In this document: positions 26,403 to 35,140 of the stretch, in pieces
Layout of the letters: each line of letters opens with the position of its first letter
How positions within the stretch are numbered: position 1 is the first letter of the stretch
Source: Niveispirillum fermenti
Lineage (GTDB): Bacteria; Pseudomonadota; Alphaproteobacteria; Azospirillales; Azospirillaceae
Assembly: GCF_048066175.1 (NCBI RefSeq)
Contig: NZ_JBLTXA010000021.1
Coordinates: 1 to 64,000, forward strand
Length of the DNA: 64,000 nt
Direction of reading: 5' to 3'
Made by a program: the position numbers and the translations under genes
Notes under the pieces: model-generated
What the model was told of the DNA's origin: nothing
The model's database searches: none
What the model saw: the letters and a program-made list of their open reading frames with translations, nothing else

Positions 26403-28796
26403 ATGAAGTTCACCCTTTCCTGGCTGAAGACGCATCTCGACACCGATGCCACGCTGGACCAGATCACCGACGCGCTGACAGCCCTGGGGCTGGAGGTGGA
26501 GGGGGTCGAGGATCGCGGCGCCGCCCTGGCCGCCTTCCGCATCGCCCATGTCGTGTCGGCCGAAAAGCACCCGAACGCCGACAAGCTGCGCCTGTGCATG
26601 GTCGATACCGGCGCGGGGGACCCGGTGCAGGTGGTCTGCGGCGCGCCCAATGCGCGGGCCGGCATCAAGGTGGTTTTCGCATCGCCCGGCACCGTCATCC
26701 CCGTGTCAGGCGACACCCTGTCCATCGGCACCATCCGGGGTGTGGAAAGCCGGGGCATGATGTGTTCGGAGCGCGAATTGCTGCTGTCGGACGAACATAA
26801 CGGCATCATCGAGCTGCCGGAGGATGCCCCGGTCGGCGGCTCCTTCGCCGACTGGCGCGGTCTGTCCGACCCGGTGATCGAAATCGCGCTGACGCCCGAC
26901 CGCGTGGATTGCGCCGGCGTGCGCGGCGTGGCCCGTGATCTGGCGGCCGCCGGCCTTGGCACGCTGAAGCCGCTGGCCGCCACGCCCGTGGCCCCCGCCT
27001 TCGACAATCCGCTGAAGGTGACGCTGGATCATCCCGGCTGCCCGCAGATCGCCTTCCGCCTGATCCGGGGCGTGAAGAACGGCCCCAGCCCGAAATGGCT
27101 GGCCGACCGGCTGCTGGCCGTGGGCCTGCGCCCGATCAGCGCCCTGGTTGACATCACCAACTATTTCAGTCTGGACCTGTGCCGCCCGCTGCATGTGTTC
27201 GACGCGGGCCGGCTGACCGGCGGCATCACCCTGCGCCCCACGGCAGAGGGCGACACGCTGCTGGCCCTGAACGGCAAGGAATATGCCCCGCCCGCCGGCC
27301 TGATCGGCATCTATGACGATGCGCACATGATCTCCATGGCCGGCGTCATGGGTGGGGAGACGACGGGCGTCACCGCCGACACGACCGATGTCGTGCTGGA
27401 GGTCGCCACGTTCGAGCCGGTGCGCATCGCCGAGGCGGGCCGCGCCCTGCAACTGGACAGCGATGCCCGCTACCGGTTCGAGCGTGGGGTCGATCCCGCC
27501 AACATCGTGGAAAAGGTCGAACTGGCCACGGCCCTGATCCTGGACCTGTGCGGCGGTTCCGCCGGTGCCGTCAGCCTGACCGGCGCCGAACCCGCATGGC
27601 AACGCACGCTGACCCTGCGACCGGCCCGCGTGGCCGCCCTGGGCGGTGTCGATGTCGCGGTCGATGAACAGGTCCGTATCCTGACCGCCCTGGGCTTTAC
27701 CGTCGCCCGCCGCGACGACGGCGTGCTGGCGGCAGACGTCCCGTCCTGGCGCCGCGACGTGGAGGGTGAGGCCGATCTGGTGGAAGAGGTGCTGCGCGTC
27801 ACCGGTTTCGACAAGATTCCGGCCACGCCGCTGCCGCGTGCGGTGGGCACGCCCGTCCCGGCCCTGACCGCCGACCAGCGCCGCCGCTTCAACGCCCGCC
27901 GTGCAGCGGCGGAGCGCGGCCTGCTCGAATCGGTGACCTGGTCCTTCGTCGATCCCAAGGTCGCGGCCCTGTTCGATGGCGACAAGGACGAATTGCGCCT
28001 GTTGAACCCGATAAGCGCCGATCTGGCCGTCATGCGCCCGTCGCTGCTGGGCACCCTGATCCCCGCGGCCGGCCGCAATGCCGCCAAGGGATTCAAGGAT
28101 GTCGGCCTGTTCGAGGTCGGCCCCGCCTTCCGCGATGGATCGGAAAAGGGCCAGGACCTGATGGTGGCCGGCGTGCGGGCCGGTGCGGCGGTGCCCCGCA
28201 ACTGGGCGAAGGGCGAGCGCCCCGTCGATGCCTTCGATGCCAAAGGGGACGCGATGGCCATCCTGGAAGCCGCCGGGGCACCGACGGCCAACCTGCAGGT
28301 CACGCGCGATGCGCCGGGCTGGTACCATCCGGGCCGGTCGGGCGTGCTGCGCCTGGGTCCCACCATCCTGGGCCGTTTCGGCGAGGTGCATCCGGCCCTG
28401 CTGGCCGTACTGGATGTTGCCGGCCCCGTGGTGGCCTTCGAACTTTTCCTGGACGCCATCCCCGCGCCCAAGAAGAAGGGCGGCACGGCCAAGCCGCTGC
28501 TGGTCCTGTCGGCATTCCAGCCCGTGGACCGCGACTTCGCCTTCCTGGTGGCCAGCACGACCGACAGCGACAAGCTGGTGAAGGCCGCCAGGGGTGCGGA
28601 CAAGACCCTGATCAGCGATGTCAGCCTGTTCGATGTGTATGAGGGCAAGGGCGTGGAACCGGGCTTCAAGTCCGTTGCCCTGTCGGTCACCCTGCAACCC
28701 ACCGGCAAGACCCTGACGGACACGGAAATCGACGCCGTCGCCGCCAAGGTCGTGGCCGCTGTGGCCAAGGCCACGGGCGCATCCCTGCGCAGTTGA
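26403..28796 (+). CDS. pheT: Phenylalanyl-tRNA synthetase beta subunit
   Basis: A 797-residue beta subunit. It begins MKFTLSWLKTHLDTDATLDQ, followed by the OB-fold tRNA-binding domain (HPNADKLRLCMVDTG, VVCGAPNARAGIKV), the B3/B4 editing domain (SALVDITNYFSLDLCRPLHVFDA), the B5 domain (DVPSWRRDVEGEADLVEEVLR) and the C-terminal anticodon-binding FDX-ACB domain (FQPVDRDFAFLV). Length is normal. A terminator follows at 28837. Confidence 0.97.
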   Translation: MKFTLSWLKTHLDTDATLDQITDALTALGLEVEGVEDRGAALAAFRIAHVVSAEKHPNADKLRLCMVDTGAGDPVQVVCGAPNARAGIKVVFASPGTVIPVSGDTLSIGTIRGVESRGMMCSERELLLSDEHNGIIELPEDAPVGGSFADWRGLSDPVIEIALTPDRVDCAGVRGVARDLAAAGLGTLKPLAATPVAPAFDNPLKVTLDHPGCPQIAFRLIRGVKNGPSPKWLADRLLAVGLRPISALVDITNYFSLDLCRPLHVFDAGRLTGGITLRPTAEGDTLLALNGKEYAPPAGLIGIYDDAHMISMAGVMGGETTGVTADTTDVVLEVATFEPVRIAEAGRALQLDSDARYRFERGVDPANIVEKVELATALILDLCGGSAGAVSLTGAEPAWQRTLTLRPARVAALGGVDVAVDEQVRILTALGFTVARRDDGVLAADVPSWRRDVEGEADLVEEVLRVTGFDKIPATPLPRAVGTPVPALTADQRRRFNARRAAAERGLLESVTWSFVDPKVAALFDGDKDELRLLNPISADLAVMRPSLLGTLIPAAGRNAAKGFKDVGLFEVGPAFRDGSEKGQDLMVAGVRAGAAVPRNWAKGERPVDAFDAKGDAMAILEAAGAPTANLQVTRDAPGWYHPGRSGVLRLGPTILGRFGEVHPALLAVLDVAGPVVAFELFLDAIPAPKKKGGTAKPLLVLSAFQPVDRDFAFLVASTTDSDKLVKAARGADKTLISDVSLFDVYEGKGVEPGFKSVALSVTLQPTGKTLTDTEIDAVAAKVVAAVAKATGASLRS

Positions 28797-28836
28797 GCCG
28801 CGGCCCCTGGCGGGGGCATCATCCGACCGGGTCGAA

Positions 28837-28868
28837 CGGGGCGTCGCCAATGGCGGCGCCCCTTTTAT
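28837..28868 (+). terminator. Rho-independent terminator after pheT
   Basis: GGGGCGTCGCC and GGCGGCGCCCC pair over 11 bp with one G-T wobble around the loop AAT, followed by TTTTATTTT. It closes the pheST transcript 40 bases after the stop. Confidence 0.88.
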
Positions 28869-29298
28869 TTTCAATCCATCCATGCGCGAATTGCAGGTTA
28901 AAACCCCCGGTTTCCGCAGTCGTCACACTTACTTGACGATTACGTAAGGTCAGTTCACCTGCGACAAAACGTATCAAATCCTCCTTCTTTCATTAAGGGA
29001 GGTCGAAAAATTTCTTACCCGAAGAGCAATATTGACTTAGATAAGCATCAATATCACTAGATATTATGATCGTAATTTTCAAATTATACCCAATCAATAA
29101 ATTTCATTTTCTCGACATACCTAAAATCAGCACCAACAAAAAGCGAAACATCTCTGTCACATCCCCTGAGAAACGTAAGAATCCTTCGTCTTCCAGATTA
29201 GGAAAGCCGTCAGTTTACTGATAGCATCCTTGCATCCTGACGAAAAGCCAAGGCCCCGCAAGATAACGACGGGGCCATTGAAATGCTTGGGAGGGCAT
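28869..29298. other. AT-rich intergenic region before the chemoreceptor gene
   Basis: About 430 bases, clearly AT-richer than the rest of the window, especially 28960-29160. I find no gene: the only frames are a few dozen codons long with no ribosome site or family. A small hairpin, GGCCCCG/CGGGGCC (29252-29276, 11-nt loop), lies in the likely leader 22 bases before the chemoreceptor ATG. The region presumably holds the chemoreceptor promoter, but no clear -35/-10 pair or sigma-28 box is evident. Confidence 0.5.
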
Positions 29299-30984
29299 AT
29301 GCGCGCTTTGAAGAATCTTCCCATCGTGTGGAAGCTGATCCTGCCCTTGCTGCTCATGGGCGGCCTGACCATCGGCACTTCGCTTTACGCCCTGTCGCAG
29401 ATGGAAGTGGTGGGCGGTGATTACCGCGCCATGCTGGACCGGTCGGAACGCAGCAAGGCCATCCTGATGGCGCGGGAGGCAGCGACCGATCTGGGCCGGC
29501 TGGGCTACACGATGGTGGCGGAGACCGACAGCTTCATCCTGGAAAGCATGGAAGACGAGGTGGCGCTGAAGCGCGACCAGTTGCTGGACTTCCTGGCCCA
29601 GGTCGAACGGCTGCTGCCGGAGCGCAAGGCCGATATCGACCAGGTGCGCGAGGACAGCCACCGCATGCTGGAGATCGTGGAACAGGCCCGGCGCCTGGCC
29701 ATGGACGGCAAGGGCGAGCAGGCGGCCTCCGTCCTGGTCGACCGGTTCGACATCAAGCTGACCGACGTGCTGGACCGGCTGGAGGTCACGACCACCGACG
29801 TGCAGACCGCCATGAATGCCGGGAAGGAGGCCGCACAGGACCGGTACGACCAGGCGCTGGCCGTCACGCTGATCGTCGGCCTGACGGGGACGGCGGTCGT
29901 GCTGGGCCTTGGCATCGCCATGGGCATGGCCGGCATCTCCCTGCCCCTGCGGCGCATCGTGGCGACCATGACCCGGCTGGCCGATGGCGACCTGTCCGTC
30001 GCCGTCCGCGGGGGCGACCGGCGCGACGAGATCGGGGCCACGGCCCGCGCCCTGGCCGTGTTCCAGCAGGGCATGCGCGACGCCGAACGCATGCGCCAGG
30101 AGCAGGACGCGATGGAGGAACGGGTCGAAATGGAGAAGCGCGAGGCACTGGTCCGTCTGGCCGACGATTTCGAAAGCGGCATGAACGCCGTGGTCAGCGC
30201 CGTGGGCGGGGCCGCCAACCGCATGCGCGGCACGGCCCAGGGGCTGAACAGCGTCGCCGACGAGACGAACCGCCAGTCCGAGGCCGTGGCCACCGCAGCC
30301 GAGCAGGCGGCGGAGAATGTGAACACCGTCGCGGCGGCGGCAGAGCAACTGACCGCTTCCATCAACGAGATTTCCCGCCGCGTCAGTGAAAGCGCCGGCA
30401 TCGCGCGCGATGCCGTGGCCGAGGCGGACCGGTCGAACAGCACCGTGGCGGGGCTGGTCGATGCCGCCCAGCGGATCGGGGAAATCGTGCGCCTGATCGG
30501 TGACATCGCCAGCCAGACCAACCTGCTGGCGCTGAATGCCACGATCGAGGCGGCACGCGCCGGTGATGCGGGCAAGGGCTTCGCCGTCGTCGCCAGCGAG
30601 GTGAAGCAGCTTGCCACCCAGACGGCCCGCGCCACGGACGAGATCGGCAACCAGATCGCCGCCATGCAGTCGGCCGCAGGCAACGCCGCCGATGCCATCC
30701 GCGGCGTGGGGGGCACCATCGGCCGGATCAGCGGCATCGTCGCCACCATCGCCACGGCGGTGGAGGAACAGGGGGCAGCCACGCGGGAAATCGCCAGTTC
30801 CGTGGCCCAGGCCGCCACGGGCACGCAGAATGTCAGCGCCACCATCGGCGAGGTGACACGCGCGGCCGCGGAAACGGGCAGCATGGCGGGCGACGTGTTG
30901 AGCGCGGCCAATGATCTGGTCGGGGAGAGCCAGGCGCTGAACCGTCAGGTCGCCCAGTTTGTGGCCAAGGTCCGGGCCGGCTGA
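29299..30984 (+). CDS. Methyl-accepting chemotaxis protein
   Basis: A 561-residue chemoreceptor. TM1 is LPIVWKLILPLLLMGGLTIG, followed by a ~150-residue periplasmic four-helix-like domain, TM2 (ALAVTLIVGLTGTAVVLGLG), a HAMP domain (SLPLRRIVATMTRLADGDLS), a coiled coil, and the signalling domain with the conserved hairpin tip IGDIASQTNLLALNATIEAA and RAGDAGKGFAVVASEVKQLA. It signals to CheA/CheW, not encoded here. The ligand is unknown. A GGGAGGG ribosome site selects the start at 29299. No C-terminal CheR-binding pentapeptide is present. Confidence 0.93.
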   Translation: MRALKNLPIVWKLILPLLLMGGLTIGTSLYALSQMEVVGGDYRAMLDRSERSKAILMAREAATDLGRLGYTMVAETDSFILESMEDEVALKRDQLLDFLAQVERLLPERKADIDQVREDSHRMLEIVEQARRLAMDGKGEQAASVLVDRFDIKLTDVLDRLEVTTTDVQTAMNAGKEAAQDRYDQALAVTLIVGLTGTAVVLGLGIAMGMAGISLPLRRIVATMTRLADGDLSVAVRGGDRRDEIGATARALAVFQQGMRDAERMRQEQDAMEERVEMEKREALVRLADDFESGMNAVVSAVGGAANRMRGTAQGLNSVADETNRQSEAVATAAEQAAENVNTVAAAAEQLTASINEISRRVSESAGIARDAVAEADRSNSTVAGLVDAAQRIGEIVRLIGDIASQTNLLALNATIEAARAGDAGKGFAVVASEVKQLATQTARATDEIGNQIAAMQSAAGNAADAIRGVGGTIGRISGIVATIATAVEEQGAATREIASSVAQAATGTQNVSATIGEVTRAAAETGSMAGDVLSAANDLVGESQALNRQVAQFVAKVRAG

Positions 30985-31004
30985 TCCGGATCGCCCCGGC
31001 CTGG

Positions 31005-31907
31005 TCACGCGGCGCGGGGGCAGCCCACCTGCCGGCCGCGGGTGAAGACGCGGTCGGTCGGCAGCAGCGTGGTCGGAGCGATATCGGGCAGGCCCTTCAG
31101 GCGGGCATAGACCGGGGCGAAATCCGCCCCGGTCGCCTGGAAAAGCTGGTCATAGCTGTCCAGGACGAAATAGGTCCGCTGGTAATCATCGATGCGGTAC
31201 CGGGTGCGCATCACCCGTTCCAGGTCAAAGCCAATGCGATGGGGTTCGGGACTGTCGAGACAGAAGCGCGTTTCCCCGCGCGACGACAGCATGCCGGCAC
31301 CATAGGCCCGCAGGCCGTCCGGCGTGGCGATCAGCCCGAATTCCACCATGTACCAGTAAAGCCGCGCCAACGCCTCCTGCCCGCCCAGGGCGATGGCCTG
31401 CGCCCCCTTGGCGCCATAGGCGGCCAGATAGTCGGCAAAGACACGGTGGGTCAGCAGCGGCACATGACCGAAGAAATCATGGAACACATCCGGTTCCACC
31501 AGATAATCCATCTCCTCCGGCCGGCGCAGCCAGTTGGTGACGGGAAAGCGCCGTGCCGCCAGATGGTCGAAGAAATCCTTCTCCGGGATCAGGCCGGGCA
31601 CCGCCACCAGCGTCCAGCCCATGGCCCGGTGCAGCACCTCGCTGGTGCGGCGGAAATCGGGGATGCCGTCGCGTGCGTCCAGCCGTTTCAGCCCGTCGAT
31701 GAATGCCGGCGCGGCATAGCGCGCCATCAGCGCCGACTGGCGGTCGTAAAGCGCGCGCCACAGGGCGTGATCGGCCGCCTTGTACCCGTCCCACCCCTGA
31801 TCGACCATGAAGCCGGCCCCGGAACGGGCATAATCGCCGCGTAGTGCCGCACCCTGGCCATCACCACCGGTGACAAGGATGGCCACATCCCGGTTCTGGT
31901 CGCACAT
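31005..31907 (-). CDS. phhA: Phenylalanine 4-monooxygenase
   Basis: A 300-residue pterin-dependent aromatic amino acid hydroxylase converting phenylalanine to tyrosine. The iron ligands are His143 and His148 (VFHDFFGHVPLL) and Glu189 (YWYMVEFGLI). Other diagnostic stretches are NWLRRPEEMDYLVEPD and GAGMLSSRGET. It lacks the regulatory ACT domain, as bacterial enzymes do. The start at 31907 has an AAGGGGAA site. It is downstream of an Lrp-type regulator on the same strand, and HPPD is divergent, so the three form a Phe/Tyr catabolic locus. The pterin recycling enzyme PhhB is not seen. Confidence 0.95.
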   Translation of the reverse strand: MCDQNRDVAILVTGGDGQGAALRGDYARSGAGFMVDQGWDGYKAADHALWRALYDRQSALMARYAAPAFIDGLKRLDARDGIPDFRRTSEVLHRAMGWTLVAVPGLIPEKDFFDHLAARRFPVTNWLRRPEEMDYLVEPDVFHDFFGHVPLLTHRVFADYLAAYGAKGAQAIALGGQEALARLYWYMVEFGLIATPDGLRAYGAGMLSSRGETRFCLDSPEPHRIGFDLERVMRTRYRIDDYQRTYFVLDSYDQLFQATGADFAPVYARLKGLPDIAPTTLLPTDRVFTRGRQVGCPRAA

Positions 31908-32053
31908 GCCGTTCCCCTTCCCGCAAGCCGGATTTCCTGGAAGGGATGATAGCGCCGAACCGGGGGCATTTCCTTGCGCAGTTAAAAACCGGAAAGGGAC
32001 TCCCGCAATATTCAAACTGCCGTTTCGGCAAATTAGGGCATATCATGCCCCGA

Positions 32054-32530
32054 TCATGTCGGTTTGGGCAATGGAAGGTTGGTGGAATGTTTGACCACAT
32101 CCAGCACGAAGCTGGATCGCACCTCCTTCACGCCCTTGATGGACAGAAGCTTGCGCATGGACAGATCGGCGAAGCTGTCCAGATCCTCCACCACCACCTG
32201 CAGCAGGTAATCCATGGCGCCGGTCATGACGAAGCAGGACACGACCTCCGGCAGCAACAGGATGCCCCGCCGGAAATCCACATCGCCTTCCGCGTTCTGG
32301 TCGATCTTGACCTCCACGAAGGCGACGACCCCCATACCCAGCCGGCGCCGGTCCAGGATGGCCGTATAGCCCTGGATGAAGCCCTTTTCCTCCAGGTCGC
32401 GCACCCGGCGCAGGCAGGGGCTGGGCGACAGGCCCACCTGGTCGGCAAGGTCGACATTGGATAGCCGGCCGTTGCGCTGCAACGCAGCAAGTATGCGGAT
32501 ATCTGCTGCATCCAAACCGCTAGCACTCAT
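32054..32530 (-). CDS. Lrp/AsnC-family transcriptional regulator
   Basis: A 158-residue regulator with an N-terminal helix-turn-helix (LDAADIRILAALQRNGRLSN, then LADQVGLSPSPCLRRVRDLE) and a C-terminal RAM/ACT-like effector domain (GAMDYLLQVVVEDLDSFADL). It lies between phhA (same strand, downstream) and hpd (divergent), so it probably controls phenylalanine/tyrosine breakdown in response to an aromatic amino acid. The start at 32530 has a GGGGCAGATA leader; an upstream ATG at 32575 is less likely. Confidence 0.9.
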   Translation of the reverse strand: MSASGLDAADIRILAALQRNGRLSNVDLADQVGLSPSPCLRRVRDLEEKGFIQGYTAILDRRRLGMGVVAFVEVKIDQNAEGDVDFRRGILLLPEVVSCFVMTGAMDYLLQVVVEDLDSFADLSMRKLLSIKGVKEVRSSFVLDVVKHSTNLPLPKPT

Positions 32531-32672
32531 TATCTGCCCCTTATTCAAAATATCGCGCAATTTCTCACCAGACACTGCCAGATTCCGGCGACAGTTCGCA
32601 AGGACATGCCCCGCCCTTCGGCCCTATCATCGAACCATTCCCCAACCAATCCGATGAATGATGGAGTTGACG

Positions 32673-33788
32673 ATGGCGGACGGCGGCGCGGCGCGCGTGG
32701 AAAACGGGCAGTTGGTGGGCGACCTGTGGGACAACCCCATGGGGACCGACGGTTTCGAATTCGTCGAATATACCGCCCCCGATGTCGGACAGCTCGACGC
32801 GCTGTTCACGATCCTGGGCTTCACGAAGGTGGCCCGGCACCGGTCAAAGAATGTCAGCCTCTACCGCCAGGGCAATATCAACTTCATCGTCAATGGCGAG
32901 CCCGACAGCCTGGCCCGGCAGTTCGCCCGCGATCACGGGCCCAGTGCCTGTGCCATGGCCTTCCGCGTGAAGGATGCCGCCGCCGCACACCGGCGCGCCC
33001 TGGAACTGGGGGCCACGGATGTCAAGGGCACGGTCGGCCCGATGGAATTGAACATCCCCGCCATCGAGGGGATCGGCGGCAGCCTGATCTATCTGGTGGA
33101 CCGGTACAAGTCGCCGGCCTCCATCTACGACATCGATTTCGTGCCCGTGGACGGGGTGGACCAGAACCCGGCCGGCTGCGGCCTGGTGGAGGTGGACCAC
33201 CTGACGCACAATGTCTTCCGCGGCCGGATGGACAATTGGTATGATTTCTATGCCAAGCTGTTCAATTTCCGGCAGATCCGCTATTTCGACATCGAAGGCA
33301 AGCTGACCGGCCTGAAAAGCCGGGCGCTGACCGCGCCGTGCGGCAGGATCCGCATCCCGATCAACGAGAGCGCCGGCGCCGAGGGCCGGGTCGACCAGAT
33401 CGAGGAATATCTGCGCGAATACAAGGGCGAGGGCATCCAGCATATCGCCCTTTCCACCAACGACATCATCAAGACCTTCGACGCGCTGAAGGAAAACGGC
33501 GTGGTCTTCATGACCCCGCCGCCGGGCACCTATTACGACATGCTGGAGGAAAGGCTGCCCGGCCATGGCCAGCCGACCGAGGAACTGCGCCGGCGCGGCA
33601 TCCTGCTGGACGGGGCGCCGGGCGGCGGCCTGCTTTTGCAGATTTTCACCTCCACCGTCATCGGACCGATCTTCTTCGAGATCATCCAGCGCAAGGGGGA
33701 TGAAGGCTTCGGCGAGGGCAATTTCCGCGCCCTGTTCGAAAGCATCGAGCGTGACCAGGTGGAACGCGGCGTGCTGGCGGCCGACTGA
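32673..33788 (+). CDS. hpd: 4-hydroxyphenylpyruvate dioxygenase
   Basis: A 371-residue Fe(II) dioxygenase of the VOC fold making homogentisate from 4-hydroxyphenylpyruvate. The metal ligands are His176 (EVDHLTHNV), His257 (GIQHIALST) and Glu336 (FFEIIQRKG). GFGEGNFRALFESIERDQ near the C-terminus is the typical ending. ATG 32673 is preferred for its GGAG site; in-frame ATGs at 32658 and 32661 also exist. It is divergent from the Lrp gene, with phhA beyond. Homogentisate-cleaving enzymes are not encoded here. Confidence 0.95.
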   Translation: MADGGAARVENGQLVGDLWDNPMGTDGFEFVEYTAPDVGQLDALFTILGFTKVARHRSKNVSLYRQGNINFIVNGEPDSLARQFARDHGPSACAMAFRVKDAAAAHRRALELGATDVKGTVGPMELNIPAIEGIGGSLIYLVDRYKSPASIYDIDFVPVDGVDQNPAGCGLVEVDHLTHNVFRGRMDNWYDFYAKLFNFRQIRYFDIEGKLTGLKSRALTAPCGRIRIPINESAGAEGRVDQIEEYLREYKGEGIQHIALSTNDIIKTFDALKENGVVFMTPPPGTYYDMLEERLPGHGQPTEELRRRGILLDGAPGGGLLLQIFTSTVIGPIFFEIIQRKGDEGFGEGNFRALFESIERDQVERGVLAAD

Positions 33789-33842
33789 CCGGCCGCCGCA
33801 CCGTGCCACACCGGCATGCATGAAAAAGCGGCATGCATGAGG

Positions 33843-33874
33843 AAAGGCCTTTCCGGGCAACCGGAAAGGCCTTT
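33843..33874 (+). terminator. Terminator after hpd
   Basis: AAAGGCCTTTCCGG (33843-33856) and CCGGAAAGGCCTTT (33861-33874) pair perfectly over 14 bp with loop GCAA, followed by T-CCC. The stem ends with T-rich sequence, so it can terminate in either direction. Confidence 0.75.
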
Positions 33875-33885
33875 TCCCTGTTCTG

Positions 33886-33974
33886 GCGGCAGGGGGATGC
33901 CGGCCCGCTTTGTCGGCATCCCCCTGCCGCTTGCGCGTCACCCCCGCGACGCGCCGGCCGTGGCGGCGGCCGGT
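33886..33974. repeat. Hairpin repeat unit, copy 1
   Basis: A 17-bp perfect stem, GCGGCAGGGGGATGCCG with CGGCATCCCCCTGCCGC, closed by the 11-nt loop GCCCGCTTTGT, followed after one base by a 43-bp segment (33932-33974) that is identical in copy 2. The inner 10 bp of the stem and the loop are identical to copy 2; the outer part of the stem differs but remains paired. Confidence 0.85.
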
Positions 33975-34058
33975 CCTGGGGGGCCGGCCCCAATGGGAAC
34001 CGGCCCCGAAGGGCGGGATGGCGCCTGAATTTCACCATCCGCCCTGTTCGGAAATCTG

Positions 34059-34144
34059 CCCGGCGGGGATGCCGGCCCGCTTTGTCGGCATCCCCGCCGG
34101 GTGCGCGTCACCCCCGCGACGCGCCGGCCGTGGCGGCGGCCGGT
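34059..34144. repeat. Hairpin repeat unit, copy 2
   Basis: A 16-bp perfect stem, CCCGGCGGGGATGCCG with CGGCATCCCCGCCGGG, and the same 11-nt loop as copy 1, followed by the identical 43-bp segment (34102-34144). That segment includes the stop codon and the last residues (AAATAGASRG) of the minus-strand DUF6607 gene, so this copy overlaps a gene end and would lie just downstream of it, as a terminator does. Confidence 0.85.
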
Positions 34145-35109
34145 TTCGTGGAACCGTCGATCAGGAAGCGGGCCCGGGACACGGCGTCGCCCAGCGTCAC
34201 CTCCTCCTTGGCCAGCCTGTCGGCCAGTTCCATAAGCTGCTTGCCCGTGCTGGAGCCGTTTTCCGCCTCCTGCATCAGATGGATGCCGCCATCGCGCAGA
34301 GCCACGTCGTCCCATTGCCGGCGCACGGCGGCCCAGAAGCCGGCCGTCTTCCGCATATAATCGTCGGCCGCCCCGAAATCGAAATCCGTGGACGGGACAT
34401 AGCTGTTCAGCACGACCTCATGCACGATGGTCGCCAGCGTGCCGCCGCGCGTCCCGACCTTGGCATTATCCTGCTCATGCACCCAGCCGGCATGGGTCAG
34501 GGCATGGCGGTTGGTGCCGACATAGCGGTCATAGATCGGCTTGCGGATCGCATCGCGGCGGGCCAGCGGCCGGGCCGTCTCCCCGCTGATCCAGCGATGC
34601 TCCCCCCGGTCGTGCTTCCATTGGCCGACACCGCCATAGCGCGGGCTGTCGTCGGTCTGCCAGACAGTCTGCGCCCAGGCGTCGGCACGGTCGGCCGCGG
34701 GCACTGGCGTCAGCTTCCACTGGTCCGGCCCTTCATAGGTCAGCACCGTTTCCGGCTCATAGGTCCAGTCCTGGCGCCAATGCTTGATGATGAAGGGCTT
34801 GTCCTCCTCGTCCTTCACGACCAGCAGGTGCTGCAGGCGGATGACGCGGCCGGTATCCTCGATGACACGCACGGCCTCGAACCCGCCGCTGCGCTTGGGC
34901 TCGATCGGCTCGTAATCGGGCACGAAGGCCACGGTCTCGCGGAAGTCGAACTTCACGCGGTAGGTGCCGGCCATGCCCAGAATGGCGGCACGGTCGGCGT
35001 TGAAGGCGGTGCAGTCCGCCTTGCCGCAATCCACGGCCGTCTGGCCGAAGGCCGGTGCCGCCGCCAGCAGCACCAAAGCCGCCAATCCATATTTGAAACG
35101 GGTCTTCAT
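34108..35109 (-). CDS. DUF6607 family secreted protein, partner of the TonB receptor
   Basis: A 333-residue protein with a signal peptide (KYGLAALVLLAAAPAFGQ). The mature part contains FDFRETVAFVPDYEPIEPKR, IIKHWRQDWTYEP and HEVVLNSYVPSTDFDFGAADDY, a composition I recall from DUF6607 proteins that sit next to heme/iron-type TonB receptors. It lies 31 bp downstream of the receptor gene on the same strand, so they are probably one operon. The function is unknown; a periplasmic or lipid-face accessory in iron or heme uptake is an inference. Its last codons lie in a repeated sequence. Confidence 0.75.
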   Translation of the reverse strand: MKTRFKYGLAALVLLAAAPAFGQTAVDCGKADCTAFNADRAAILGMAGTYRVKFDFRETVAFVPDYEPIEPKRSGGFEAVRVIEDTGRVIRLQHLLVVKDEEDKPFIIKHWRQDWTYEPETVLTYEGPDQWKLTPVPAADRADAWAQTVWQTDDSPRYGGVGQWKHDRGEHRWISGETARPLARRDAIRKPIYDRYVGTNRHALTHAGWVHEQDNAKVGTRGGTLATIVHEVVLNSYVPSTDFDFGAADDYMRKTAGFWAAVRRQWDDVALRDGGIHLMQEAENGSSTGKQLMELADRLAKEEVTLGDAVSRARFLIDGSTKPAAATAGASRG

Positions 35110-35140
35110 CGGGGGTCGTCCTTATCGCTCGGCCGGTCGG

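Larger units (their letters stand above)
33789..34107. other. Hairpin-rich intergenic region between hpd and the DUF6607 gene
   Basis: No gene. The sequence is almost entirely made of inverted repeats: a hpd terminator (33843-33874), two related long hairpins followed by a shared 43-bp segment, and a GGGGCCGG/CCGGCCCC hairpin between them. A short direct repeat GGCATGCATGA occurs twice near 33815-33840. These are listed separately. Confidence 0.7.

Noticed and set aside
28869..29298. Small protein gene or RNA gene in the AT-rich gap before the chemoreceptor
   Set aside because: No frame with a start signal and no tRNA or conserved RNA structure could be recognised.
33886..34144. CRISPR array
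   Set aside because: Only two units, unequal flanking stems and no regular spacers; the repeats are hairpins with a shared tail.
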